Assembly: GCA_015847255.1 (NCBI GenBank)
Contig: JADLZK010001135.1
Span: forward strand, 1 to 64,000
Origin: Hyparrhenia diplandra
Lineage: Eukaryota > Streptophyta > Magnoliopsida > Poales > Poaceae
Reading direction: 5' to 3'
Length of the DNA stretch: 64,000 nucleotides
Part shown: in pieces, positions 12,010-22,927 of the stretch
How the letters are laid out: each line of letters opens with the position of its first letter
How positions within the stretch are numbered: position 1 is the stretch's first letter
Program-made: the position numbers and the translations under genes
Notes under the pieces: model-generated
What the model saw: the letters and a program-made list of their open reading frames with translations, nothing else
Database searches by the model: none
What the model was told of the DNA's origin: nothing

Positions 12010-12141
12010 CCGGAGCCAGCGGCCGCCGTGCAGCACCTGCAGTTCCGGCACGCCGTTGTGGAGGATGAAGGAGAGGGCGCGGACGTCCGTATGGGTCTCG
12101 ACGCCGACTGCTGGCTCCGGCTGCGGGCACCTTGGGTAGTT
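12010..12141 (-). pseudogene. ANS: Captured anthocyanidin synthase (2-oxoglutarate dioxygenase) fragment
   Basis: The minus strand reads [19 protein letters not shown] followed by [18 protein letters not shown], the hallmark stretch of leucoanthocyanidin dioxygenase/anthocyanidin synthase (the maize A2 family). It includes the HxD half of the iron-binding triad. Similarity stops abruptly on both sides, after GGRWL and before NYPRC, so only about 44 codons of a roughly 400-aa enzyme remain. The second iron His and the RxS motif are absent. It sits just inside the right end of the Pack-MULE-like element, which probably captured it from an ANS gene. Related flavonol synthases share part of the motif, so ANS is the best rather than the only reading. 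Confidence 0.8.
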
Positions 12142-12254
12142 GCTTGCGAGGCGAGGCGAGAGGACGAGGCGACCGCGTTTTCCTTCGTGGGCTCTAGCGA
12201 ACGAGCGTCCGATGGGCCCAGACGCGATAGGACGTCCGATCGCTAGCATCACCT

Positions 12255-13270
12255 AAAAAAAAAGGCAAATGCAAAACGCCAAAGAAAATCATCTACTCTA
12301 TGCCTTCCAAAAGACAATGGATCGCGCCGCAAACCAACCCCTATATGCAAAACCACCAAACTCCTAAGCTAGACCACGAGGTGTTGATCCAAGGGGCACG
12401 AAGGATTAGATAATTTTTACTCAAAAAAAAAAAAGAAGGATTAGATAATTTTACACTTAATCGTCCGTCCTTAATTACACTTTTGTAAATCCTCTCTTCC
12501 ATTATCAAATCCATAATGTAACACTACATCTCTACATTTATCTTACTTTTGTTTACCAACCGTGTAAAAAGTTGTGGGCCACCGGACCACTACGCACCAA
12601 CAACAGTCATCAGAACTCAGGCCGCCGTTAGATACAAACCGGCATTAATTCCGGCAAATCGTACGTCGTGGTATTGGTAAGCACCCCGTACGCGAAGCTG
12701 TAGCTAGGCTGCTTCGACGAATACAGTACGAAACTAGGTCAACCGACGACTGTTCCAACTTGCAAGGATGAAGGAGACCACCGTACCGACTACCGAGCCC
12801 CCACAACAAAATCCGGCGAACGCACCGCACCGCTCGCTCCTCCTATCCGCGGAACAAGATAGAAGCGGATCGACCAATCAATCAATCAGGCCATGATGGC
12901 CTCTCGCAGGCCGCGGCACACCTGGGTGGACCATGGCGAAAGGAACTTGCCGTACGCGGGCGTTCGTGAGGGACCAGCGGACGTCGACGGCGTACCCAAC
13001 TTGTTCTGAATCATCATCGATCGACTCATCACGATGAGATGAGCGCGCGGTGCCATGCGGTACGGTACGGGCGCGCAGCTCGTCACGACTCAGGCTGCAG
13101 GACTCCCGAATCCCACGGAACGCGACGACGCGGCTGGCACTGGCCGAGCAACCGAGCGAGTGGCGGGCGCACCGCGCACGTCAGGACAGTTGCGCTTGTA
13201 ATTGTAATCCGCTGCGCCCTACTCGTATACCGGCACCGGCAGCGTTCCAACCGGCCGGGACTGATGTGTG
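12255..13270. other. Intergenic, no gene seen
   Basis: Mixed-composition sequence with only short frames on both strands and none recognisable. It ends in the promoter-like segment described next. Confidence 0.5.
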
Positions 13271-13275
13271 ATGTG

Positions 13276-13324
13276 CACGTGACGTGGTGGTAACCACTCT
13301 GTTACTGTACAAGCTATAAATAAA
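13276..13324 (+). promoter_or_regulatory. Promoter-like segment: G-box/ABRE plus TATA box
   Basis: CACGTGACGTGG (13276-13287) combines a G-box with an ABRE-type ACGTGG core. The palindrome gtggtaaccac follows at 13287-13297 and ctataaataaa at 13314-13324 is a strong TATA box. An ATG at 13359 lies 45 bp downstream but the frame runs into the MITE at 13383 and stops. This looks like an abscisic-acid-type promoter whose gene has been lost or interrupted. Confidence 0.45.
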
Positions 13325-13382
13325 CTGCCGAGTAGTCAGCTCATCGGTCACAATTGCTATGGTTGAGAGGCGTCTGCTGATC

Positions 13383-13682
13383 GGCCTTGTTTAGATGGCA
13401 AATTTTTGGCCAAAAGCACGGTTCGAACTCGCAGAAGACACCGTAGAACAGAAAGACGTTTCGTTTGTTTTGTGGTAAATATTATCCTACTACTATGGGG
13501 TAATCCAGCCAAAAAATTAGCCTCGTAATGTACATCTAAACTATATAATTAGTAACTTTTTTTTTTTTACCTACATTTCATTCTCCAAATATATGTCTTT
13601 TGGTGTATTTAATGTGATGTGATGGAGAGAGAGTCTAAAAATTTATAATTTTTTGGCAAATTTCTAGCCATCTAAACAAGGC
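13383..13682. mobile_element. PIF/Tourist-like MITE, copy 1
   Basis: The ends ggccttgtttagatggc and the reverse complement of gccatctaaacaaggc form terminal inverted repeats of about 25 bp. The interior (cctacatttcattctcc, atatgtcttttggtg) matches the MITE at 20701-20973 in opposite orientation, so both are one family. No clear target duplication was found at this copy. Confidence 0.75.
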
Positions 13683-14977
13683 TGCTCTGCTCCTGCTGGC
13701 GCGGCGCGGCCTTCCTTTCGTATCGTACCATGCCCGTCCACGTCGAAGAAGCGTCTCAAACTCTTAAGTGTCTATCCCCATGCTCGTACTGTAGCCTGCA
13801 AGCTCCATGGTCCTACCAGATGGACCCAAAGAGAGCAAACAGGTACAAACACAAGAGTACGATGGTTGGTCTCGCTCAGATCAGTGCACTATGTGCATCG
13901 AAATGTGAAGTTGATGAGGACGACCAGTGGCTAAGGTAGCTTCCCTATTCCTATCATGCCCGACCGGTAAAAAGTTGCCCAAGTGTGTAGCTGATACATG
14001 TACATGTGGATCGGAAGCCTCAAAAGCAACTGAGCATGAATCATGCTTGGACGTAAAAAGAATGTCACGTTCGATATCTTTTTGGGTTCATAACGGAAAA
14101 AGTCACCACCAAAGCCTAAATGTAGTCTCGCTTTCTTTCCTGTGCTGCTAGCTGCAATTATGGACGACCGCAACATTCGAACAACTAAAGTTCCTCTCTT
14201 TATTCTCTTGCTGTGTAAAGCTTTGTTGCTAACCACCTGTTCGGCCCATAATACTATACTCCGATCATTCATCGTGCAAAAGCCAGGCACAGAACACACA
14301 TTTCAACAATAATAATAATGTGTGTGGAGATCACTTTCTTTTGCTCAAATATACTGTAATTACATAGGATGCATAGGCGTATATATCTTGTGTTTACAAT
14401 ATTTTCCACAGTACAGCAGGGGATCGGAGTAAATCAGTGGAAGTTGTAAGGACGGAGGAACTCAGAAGCATACACATAGTACATTTAATTTATTCCTATA
14501 CAAAGTAAATACTTTCTGGCCAGGATTTAATTTGCCAAAGAATTACATGCATGAGCAGCTAATACATGCTATCTGTTGGCTATACTATGTGAATATGAAT
14601 CTTCTTTTGGAGTGCCATATATACGTCTTTCGGATTAAGTTTAAAGACCCACTTTTCACATGTCTATCTGGCCTGAACAATACAATAAATAAGTACCCAA
14701 CTCCTGTAATGCTTTATGTGTTTGTTTTTGTGCAACGACGAGGTAATTAATTAAAAATAACATGTTCACCAAGCTAGGCGTGCTTGAGCAACACTTCTTT
14801 CGTCAGTTTCTCCTCTATATATTACCTTGCCATGTACATGCACCACCTTAACTTGCGTGGACGGTCGAAACGATGAGTTGAGACGAAATCGGACGGTAGA
14901 TGCGCTGCTCATTTCCAATTTTTTAGTTACCAAGTCGATCTGTGCAAAGCGTGTACGTAGTTGTAGCTTCTCCTCGC
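13683..14977. other. Downstream flank of the aspartic protease gene
   Basis: This region probably includes the protease 3' UTR on the minus strand. Short frames at 13730-14300 carry no recognisable motif. An (AAT)n-type tract lies near 14306-14320. Nothing else was seen. Confidence 0.5.
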
Positions 14978-17900
14978 TCAGCTGCAGCCGCCGGCAGCGA
15001 ACCCGATCTTGCTGCTCTTGACGTCGTAGACGACGCTGAACGTCTGCTGCTGCGTGTTCCCGATGATGGCGGCGCTCCGTGCGGGCGCGAAGGCCAGGCA
15101 CGTGGTGGCGCTGTCCACGTCCACCAGCAGGTTCGTGGCCTTGAGCTTGAGCGCCGCGCCGCCGGCGAAGGCCATGCTGACCTCGGGCACGCGCAGACTC
15201 GACGCCTGGCCCTGGAAGCACGTGTCCAGGATGGAGAAGGCCGAGGCGCGGGGCGTCCCCTTCATGGCGCCCGCCACCGCCTTGCTGAGCGCCGAGTACA
15301 CGCCCGTGGGCAGGCGCGTGATCACCGTGCCGGAGTCGATGATGGTCGGCAGGCTGGAGTAGGCCGACGACGACACGGACAGCGGCTTGCCGGCCACCGT
15401 GATCCCGGTCATCTTGATGAAGTAGAGCGAGTCGTCCAGCGAGCTCGACACCATGGGCGTGTACGAGTACTGCCCCGGGTTGTAGGTGCCGATGGACAGG
15501 TAGCCCGAGGACGACGACGACGTCGGGAGGCAGTAGGAGAAGGAGTAGCCCATGGTCGGCGCCAGCTGGTAGAGCAGCGACAGCTTGTTCCGCGCCAGGC
15601 CGATGAGCCCCGCCGACTGGCCGAAGAGGCCCTCGTTGTCTTGCCCACAGCCGTAGTAGAAGTTGGGCACGCTGGTGGAGCCGAAGGAGACGGTGTCCTT
15701 GCTCAGGTAGCCGACGGAGAAGGAGCTGTCGCCGTAGCTGGCCTGGTAGATGCAGACGTTGGAGGTGGAGCAGGCGGCCGGGTTGAGCGTGGCGGTGGTG
15801 AGGTCGCTGCACTGCTGCGCGGAGCAGGACACGGAGGCGTAGGAGCTGGACGACTTGGGGTTGAACACGGGGCCCGACTGGCGGTGGCACGACACCACGC
15901 AGGGGAGCACTGCAGCCAGGTGAGCGAGGAGCCCGTGTCCACGACCATGACGTACGACTTGGCCGGCGTGCCGAGGCCCATGCGGGTGACGTAGTTGCCC
16001 ACGCCCACGGACGTGCCCGGGCCGAGCGGCACGGACGCCAGGGACTCGCCGTCGCGGCTGCTGCGCTCGTCCAGCATGGTGGGACGCGAGGACGGCGTCT
16101 TGGCGAGGCGCGCGGCCAGCGACGCGATGCGCGCATGGTCGTGGGCGAGCACCGCGGAGAAGGGGACGTCCGTGGGCAGCGGCGCCGGCGAGCAGGGGCT
16201 CCGCGGGTGGTGCAGCGTCAGGTGGAGCCCAGAGCTGTTGAGGTGCTGGAAATCTGCAGTTTCAGTTTAATTTCACCTCCCGTCAGTTAATTAATTCGTG
16301 CAAACTTAATTTTACTGCGATCGTGGCAAGGTTGTAACATTTTTTTTTTTTTTTTTTTGTTCTGCTTCTTGCACATGCCAATACAAGTAAAGAAATTAAA
16401 GGCATCCCTTACTATTTCTTCAGTTCAGTTCGTCTTCAATCAAGTGCATGCAAATTATCGTCGCCACGACACCGAACACGTACGCATGCATAAAGCCAAG
16501 CTACCGCACCAGTTGCTGTCGTGCAGTTTTCTAGCTAGTAGCCTTATATGATTAGATAGTGATGCACCATATATATGTTCTGACGTCTTACCGAACGTTG
16601 CAACGTGGCCACTATAAAGACGAATACACTCTTGTCAAAAAAAAAAAAGAAAGACGAATACACAATCATGTACTATGTATCTCTACTAGTACAATGCCAT
16701 ATGCTAGTTCTTTTTATAAAATAATATATATCTGTTGTACTAGTATTTCTGTGAACTTGGACTAGTGTTTTAGTTTAGACTATTGTCTGCGAAGAACATG
16801 CAGAGCAGTCATCATATTTGGAAATAACTGGCCGGCATGACCATCCAGTCACAAAGGCAGCCTTATCTACATATTATTGTCCTCCTAGATTTCTAGGAGT
16901 AGCTTATCATTCCCAAGGAGATTGAGTTTCGGATCACATGACGATGAAGACAAGCATGATATGATGCAACAATACTTTATTTTACAGGTTGGGACGAGAA
17001 CTTGCTTATAAGTGGCAATGATGCACAAGACGTGATATCATACAGCCATACAGGGTACGTACGTATACGGTATACCTATATATTGTGTACCATGTACGTA
17101 CAACTAGACAGCTTGCTGACGAGGTACTCCCTCACTAGGATCCAGACCTTAGAGCGTATAGTAGCCAAAGGATGTACGCATCAACTGGTTGTAATCGTAT
17201 TAAATTCCACCCAAGACGTGTTGAGGTAGTTGGCAGAGATGCTATTATTGACATGAAAATGTGAACCATACGTACGGCGCCTACTAAAACACCAAACTTT
17301 TCTTAATTTTCACATGTACTTATATAGTACTCTACTCCTAGTTTGGTGACAATTTGGGTAATCACACGTGATACTGTACTTCAGCAGTTAAGCTTGATCA
17401 CTTTGTTCGATATATTCACAGAACACACAAGTACCTCTAGCCACACCTACTAGAACAGTTAAAGCTGGTACTACTCATCATGGTCACTCAAGATTACGTA
17501 AGCGTTTTTTTACCCTATATCAGTGTGATCACACTGCGATCTCACTGTCCTAGCTGAAAAACAAAAAGAAATCATTATGCTAAATGGCCAACAACAGGGT
17601 TAATTGTAGTGGTTGTCGGCTAGTCACAAGGCGCCATCCATTTGAACACGTCTATATGTGACTTTTGCGCCCAAGTACATACCGCCCAATCATACTGTCA
17701 CAATATGCTCTTTTTTTGAGAGAGAAAATAAAACCCCGCAGAAAACATCCACAGAAGATATTTCCCCAGCAAGAGATCGACACCGACGAAGACTGCACTG
17801 CTCACTGCCACCAAACTGATGAATGGAGTATTTGCAAAGAGGATCGAGGCAGGACCAGCACTAGAAAAACCCACCAGGGATGGCTATGGACACAGCACAT

Positions 17901-19197
17901 TTCTGGTAGGCATGATATGCCACTATGCCGCCAGCGTGTGTGTACACAGGCGGAAACAGGCACGGATTTCATGGCAAAGAAAGGGGAAATTGAAGGAGGT
18001 GTCTTCATCGGCGATCGGCATTGAAAACCATGCATGTCTGTCCGGTGACGTTTCTGACGCAGAGGAGTCCTGCAATTGGCCGCCTGCCCACTTCGACGGC
18101 CATCCTTTTTGTGGACGTGATAGATATGGTGGTTGGCGGTGGGAATTGGGGAGGGATTGATTGCCTTCGTTCACGGGTGGATCGGAGGAACAAGCACTCA
18201 GTTCATGATCTGAACCTCAACCCGGCATAGTGGATACAAGTGGAGTGCAGCCAAACGAGTCATGCACTGAATGTGCTACGCTACGCATATGCAATGCTGT
18301 CGGCAGAGGCAGACATGATCGACGGTTGATAGATTAGCCTATGGATGGTATCAAATGGACGGCGTGTCTCCACTGTTTTGAGTCAAAGAGAAGAAATTCG
18401 ATGGTGTACATGTGACTCATACCAAACCAAGCTATCAGTAGCACAAGGGTAATCACCAATTGGCCGACTGGCCGTCAGAAAATACATGCGCCTATCTTGG
18501 CCTAACTGGACGCTTTGTTGCATGGTGCTTAGTGGCTAATGGAACCATGAAAGTATGAATAATCTACTAGTGGTATGTACAGTGTCTACGGACATATGTG
18601 TACCTAACGTACTTTTATTCATGGTGCTTAGTGGCTATGGAACCATGAAAGTATGAATAATCTACTAGTGGTGCGTACGGACATATGTGTACCTAACATA
18701 CTTTTATTTATTTATATACTGTTTTCCGATAATATTTTCCTGCGAGTGCTGAAAAGATTCGATCGCCAGTCCTTTAAGCTCCCACCCTAGCTGTCAGCTT
18801 AATTCGTTCAGTTATTACTTGCTTTATGCCTTTCGTGGACATGGCAACAGGTTCAACCTCCCTGAAGAAAAATATATGTTCTGCACACGAACGATTCAGC
18901 TCGAACTATGATTTTGGCCACCGTATAGTTTCAGTTTCTGTCTGAAGATCATGAATAATTTCGCTTAATTTGAAAAGAGTAAACAAAACAGTACTACTGT
19001 CTAAGTTCAGTTACATGCAGAAAAACAATTTGCAAGCAAACGCATGAATGAATTATCAGCAAAAACATTATGAATAAGAAGTAAACAAGGATCGGAGCAG
19101 TACCCTTTACTTGTGACGAGCAAGCATCGGTGATGTCCCTGATAGGTGTGGCCACTGCGAAGAACAGCGAGAGGGCAAGAAGCCGAAGCAGCGCCAT
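14978..19197 (-). CDS. Nepenthesin-type (A1) aspartic protease, two exons, one frameshift
   Basis: A secreted, apoplastic-type plant aspartic protease (CDR1/AED1-like group). Exon 1 (19104-19197) starts MALLRLLALSLFFAVA, a signal peptide. Exon 2 is 14978-16253, joined in phase 1 across a 2.85-kb GT-AG intron. After a propeptide, the mature enzyme begins near GNYVTRMGLGTPAKSY, with the first catalytic motif VDTGSSLTWLQC. The Cys-rich insert typical of nepenthesins (SCSAQQCSDL, CSTSNVCIYQASYGD) and YGCGQDNEGLFG follow. The second catalytic motif is IIDSGTVITRLP and the end is IIGNTQQQTFSVVYDV then GFAAGGCS. All key residues are present and length is about 455 aa, normal. One break: GGGG at 15902-15905 is one base short, shifting frame right after WLQCSP. 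A corrected run reads straight through, so a sequence error or a very recent mutation is likely. Confidence 0.9.
17002..18230. other. Intron 1 middle, no gene seen
   Basis: This part of the 2.85-kb protease intron (16254-19103) has several open frames on both strands but none has a recognisable motif. The stretch 17710-18200 has different composition from its surroundings and may be an old insertion; no ends were identified. Confidence 0.4.
18531..18715 (+). repeat. 89-bp tandem duplication in the protease intron
   Basis: catggtgcttagtggct starts at 18531 and again at 18620. The two units run through gaaccatgaaagtatgaata, ctactagtggt and cggacatatgtgtacctaac. Each begins with an imperfect palindrome, catggt...accatg. 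The second unit has lost about ten bases near gtacagtgtc. Confidence 0.85.
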
Positions 19198-19296
19198 CTT
19201 ATCTTATCTGAAAGCAGCAGCTTCCTCGCCAGTGCTCCTTTGAGGTGTCGAGGCCTGTGGCTCGGCTCTATGACGCTAAGCCCGGCCACCTCGCGG

Positions 19297-19308
19297 CCTT
19301 TTTATAGA
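19297..19308 (-). promoter_or_regulatory. TATA box of the aspartic protease gene
   Basis: On the minus strand ctctataaaaagg lies about 105 bp upstream of the ATG at 19197, a typical plant core-promoter spacing once a leader of about 70 bp is allowed for. Confidence 0.6.
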
Positions 19309-20013
19309 GATTCCGATGGTGCGCCGCGCACTTCCAGCTTGGGAGTTGGGAATCCCCGGGGTAGCTTTCAGTCTCACCGTCATCAGCGGTTCAAAAACGA
19401 TCCGTTTTAATCCTTTCCAACCACCTGAGTACCACAGCTGCTTCGATACTTCTGTAACTGCTTTTCTCTGCTGAGAGAGATATCATAATCATATCAAGTC
19501 AGGCATCAGGCCTTTTCTTATTTTCATTTTGGGATCCATTTCTCTGATTAGAAGCTTCTGTGTGCCGTATGCCGATGGATTGTACCAGTATTGTTGCCAT
19601 CAGAATTAGGACTGTTGTTGGCTTGTTGCCCTGTGAATAGCGAGATGGTAGCCAAGACCAAGAAGGTATGTAGCTGCTTTTCTGCAACCCAAAGCCAAAG
19701 TGGGTGGTTGCACAATTATGAAGCCGCCTTCTACTAACCATGCTCAATTAAGCTGGCGGTTAAGCGCACCTGTCAGTCTAAACAGAACTTCTCGCCAGTT
19801 ATAAATGTCGTCCAACATCGCTCGATCGTACTAGCTTTGACAGATAGTGGACCGACCGAGGTGGTTACCAAATGCTTTGCATTACTGGGTTCAACTCTTG
19901 GTGCTGGACCGGCGACTATTTCTCCTCGCTTAATTGAAAAAATTGGTACAGCTCCTACCACATGCGAGGTGGGAAGCGAACTGTCGGGTGGTGGTTTTTA
20001 GGGCCTGCTAAGC

Positions 20014-21186
20014 CAACTGATGTCGTTTTGTTGTGAGAGAAAAAACATTATACTATGCCTGATAAGCTGTATTGATAAGTTCTGAGTGACCAAAATGAAA
20101 ATACACAGGCAGAAGGTACACTTGCCTCTGACAGATACTATCCAGTTGGTCCGAGCTCATATCTACTAGAGTTCAGTTCCATTCTCGCTTCAGATTAATT
20201 TCATTTCAGGACGACAGAGAAAAGGTGAAAGTGATATGCATGCTTCTAATCGATCTGTAATCAACCGGCATCGTATCATATATACAGTAGTAATCATGGG
20301 CACTGAGTGAGTTGCAGTGGTTGCCGAAGAAAAGGAGAAGGTAGCCAGCATCTGCATCTGATTAGCTGGTGATGGAAAACTGATGTCGTTTTGTCGTGAG
20401 AGGAAAAGCATTGTACCATGGGCGGGCGACCACAAAATTATCAAAAAACCGTGATTATGATCAAATTTTCACCATATTGTCACTCATATAGTAAAATTAT
20501 ATGCACTCACAAGGCAAATATACCGTCCTCATAATTGCTCTAGCTCCGCCGCTGCATTGTACTAACTGATGAGCCGGGCGGCCGGAATGAAAATACACAG
20601 GTACGGCTCTACGAGTAGCAGGTACACTTGCGTCTGACAGATATCCACTTGGTCGGAGCTCATAGCTAGTGAGTTCAGTCTCATTCTCGCTCCAGATTAA
20701 GGCCTTGTTTAGATTGTTAAAATTTCTAACCTTTTTTCCACTTTCTTTCCATCACATCATAATAAATACATCAAAAGACATATATTTGGAGTATTAAATG
20801 TAGGTAAAAAAAATAAATAATTACACAGTTTAGATATGCATTATCAGGCGATTCTTTTTTGAGCTTAAGCATCTTCCATGGTAGGATGATATTTACCACT
20901 AACAAACTAAAGCGTCTTCTGATTAATGCGATGTGGACGTTCGGTTCCAAATATTTGTCATCTAAACAAGGCCTAATTTCATTTCAGGACGACAGAGAAA
21001 ACGCGAAAGTGACCTGCATGCTACTAATCGATCTGTAATCAACCGGCATCATATCATATATACAGTGGGGATCATATGCACAGTAGTAGAGAGTAGTAAT
21101 CATGAGCACTGAGTGAGTTGCAGTGGTTGCAGAAGAAAAGGAGAATCTAGGTAGCCAGCATCTGCATCTGATTAGCTGGTGATGGA
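20014..21186 (+). repeat. Tandem duplication, about 363-bp unit, second copy enlarged by a MITE
   Basis: Unit A (20014-20376) and unit B (20377-21186) both start aactgatgtcgttttg and both contain aatgaaaatacacagg, aatcgatctgtaatcaaccg, cactgagtgagttgcagtgg and tagccagcatctgcatctg in that order. Unit B carries extra segments at 20430-20560 and the 273-bp MITE 20701-20973. No coding potential was recognised. Confidence 0.85.
20701..20973. mobile_element. PIF/Tourist-like MITE, copy 2, with empty site next door
   Basis: The ends ggccttgtttagattg and catctaaacaaggcc are inverted repeats. It is flanked by TAA on both sides. The unoccupied site survives in the neighbouring duplicate as cagattaatttcatttc near 20191, while the occupied site reads cagattaa, MITE, taatttcatttc. 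This proves the 3-bp TAA duplication of PIF/Harbinger elements. The interior matches the MITE at 13383-13682 in reverse. Confidence 0.9.
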
Positions 21187-22014
21187 ATCTTTTCATCGGA
21201 ACGAAGCTTCAGCCAGACGCCTCCGACTCCAACTCCGATCGGACTCGGTGCAGCACCGCAACCACAACGCACTGCTGCAGCTGCAGCCCGCTGGAAATGA
21301 CAGGAGCATCATAATCTCGTGGAGGAAAGGCAGGCAGGCGCCGAGGCGCGCACGGCGCACCAACCGGCGACACCGGCACCAGCAATGGAAGTGGCCATCT
21401 CACCAACCACACATGAGCTGTTCCGCCGCGCCCCCGCGTGCGGCGGCCTCTCACCTACGGAGTATGACCGATCCATCGCCACTTCGCCAGGCACTTAGCA
21501 GCCGGAACATGGCCACATTACACTCGATCCCCATAGCGAAAACAATATGAATCGTCAAAATTCCACTGCTGGACCTCATCAAGATTCCTGAGTAAATAAA
21601 TATGAGCTTGTTGTAACTCAAGTATATCAAGATCCCGTGCTTTGTGAGCACCAAGTGTTTTCTACGTTCGTTCCCGTTCTCCAAGTTCTTATTATTGTTC
21701 TATTGTTCCTGTTCCCACATAGCTACTAAGGCCCTCCAATAAAATTGTGCGACGCTGTACGTGCCGTCCAGGGCTGCTCTGGTGTTAGTGTATTAGCCTA
21801 TTAGGCAATTTGTCGCTATGCACTACGTGGTTCGTGCTGACTCGACTGAGTTTGCTGAGGTGCGTGTGTAGTGCCACGATGTTGTTGGGCTTTTGCCATG
21901 GTCTAAAGCTCCAAATGAATAGCGATGAACCAGTGCAAGTGCAATTCTTCAATTTCTTTTTTTTTTTAGCAAAAAGAAAACCAGTCTTCTACAGTTCTTA
22001 ACCATATTTTAGCC
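21187..22014. other. Intergenic, no gene recognised
   Basis: A GC-richer patch at 21200-21500 has overlapping open frames on both strands but no recognisable domain and no splice or promoter context. The rest is AT-rich. Confidence 0.45.
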
Positions 22015-22023
22015 CATAGAGAG
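22015..22023 (+). repeat. Left 9-bp target duplication (catagagag)
   Basis: catagagag directly precedes the MULE end at 22024 and is identical to 29828-29836 beyond the other end. Confidence 0.9.
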
Positions 22024-22852
22024 GGACGCGGATTGAGTGACTTTGCTCTGGAAAGTCACGTCGTAACTTTCGCAGCTCTATCCACCGTGCAATGCACATC
22101 CGATGGCTCACAACCATTCAAGCGTAAAAAGCAAGAGAATTTTATACTTGGGAAATCAGACGGTCACTCCGCGCCGGCCGCCGGCTTCACGCGCCGCCCA
22201 GACTCCCATGGAGTGGAGCTTTGCTCGCGCCCGGTCTCACACGCCATCACGCGTCCTCGGCAGGGTTATCCTGCACTTGCCCTCATCGCGCGCGCTTGCC
22301 CGCGGGAGAGGAAGGTCCACGCTGACTTGGCTCGGCACATCGCGCGGCAAGACGCGGTGGCGGCACGGGCGGCGCCAAGCGCCGGGCCACACGGCCATGA
22401 CGCCCCGAGCAACCGTCGCCACATTCGCTCCTCTCATTTTCGTCGGCCGTCACGCGCTTCTCTCGTTGCCGCCCCCGTGCAGCGGCACCCGTTTGATTCG
22501 CCGCCGCAGTTCTTCTAAATCCCTCCTCGTTGCTCGCTGTGGCGGCGCTGGGTGCAGCTTCGGTGCTTTCGCTATGGCCCTCGCACATTGTCGGCGTCGT
22601 CCTCGGCGGGGCTTTGCACGAGGAAGGTCCATGCTTGGCGCGATCGCGTCAAGCCAGCGGCAGCGTGCAGTGAGCCCGGGGGTGCGGCCGTGGCGTCCAA
22701 AAGCCGTCCTCGCCCGCGCTCGTGGAGCTTCATCCCCGTGTCCGCTTGTCTCATTGCCGGCCACCCCGCATTTCGCTCATTGCGTTACCATCTGCCGCGC
22801 GCGGTACTTCAATGTCGACCCCATCCTCGATGCGGCCCGGCGCAGACAGGAA

Positions 22853-22927
22853 TACGTGTTGCATTTCTTAAAGCGCAATCACTAGAAAGCAGGTTTAGAA
22901 CCCATCTCTAATACTTGGCGCGAGAAA
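22853..22927 (-). other. Extra copy of the LTR-element leader and primer site
   Basis: This stretch is nearly identical to 27904-27976 (tgcatttctta, aatcactagaaa, caggtttagaacccatctct). In the minus orientation it follows the 3' LTR, where host DNA is expected. It is degraded at the primer site (ttggcgcgag). Confidence 0.7.

Larger units (their letters stand above)
6756..12254. mobile_element. Pack-MULE-like element (about 5.5 kb)
   Basis: The left end (cggtaaatgctg, 6756) and the reverse complement of the right end (aggtgatgctag, 12254) are similar. The resemblance continues as gggcgcccgattg versus ggacgtcctatcg, nine of thirteen bases with mostly transitions. Each end is flanked by at least nine A residues (the run ending at 6755, and 12255-12263), consistent with a 9-bp duplication in poly-A, though low complexity weakens this. 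GC-rich gene-like DNA lies just inside both ends (6900-7665 and 11750-12250) with AT-rich DNA between, the usual form of a MULE carrying captured gene pieces. No transposase was seen, so it is non-autonomous. Confidence 0.5.

Noticed and set aside
11782..12252. Functional dioxygenase gene
   Set aside because: Only about 44 codons match anthocyanidin synthase; similarity ends abruptly and the second iron ligand and oxoglutarate-binding motifs are missing.
13420..13432. tRNA-like T-arm phrase ggttcgaactc
   Set aside because: It lies in the MITE and no acceptor stem, D-arm or anticodon arm pairs around it.
14766..16136. 456-codon minus-strand frame over the protease
   Set aside because: It reads the protease exon in a wrong frame and gives Arg/Pro/His-rich nonsense; the true frame has the DTGS and DSGT motifs.
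22103..22885. 260-codon plus-strand frame in the MULE
   Set aside because: All six frames are fairly open here, the frame crosses the LTR-element junction at 22853, and no family was recognised.
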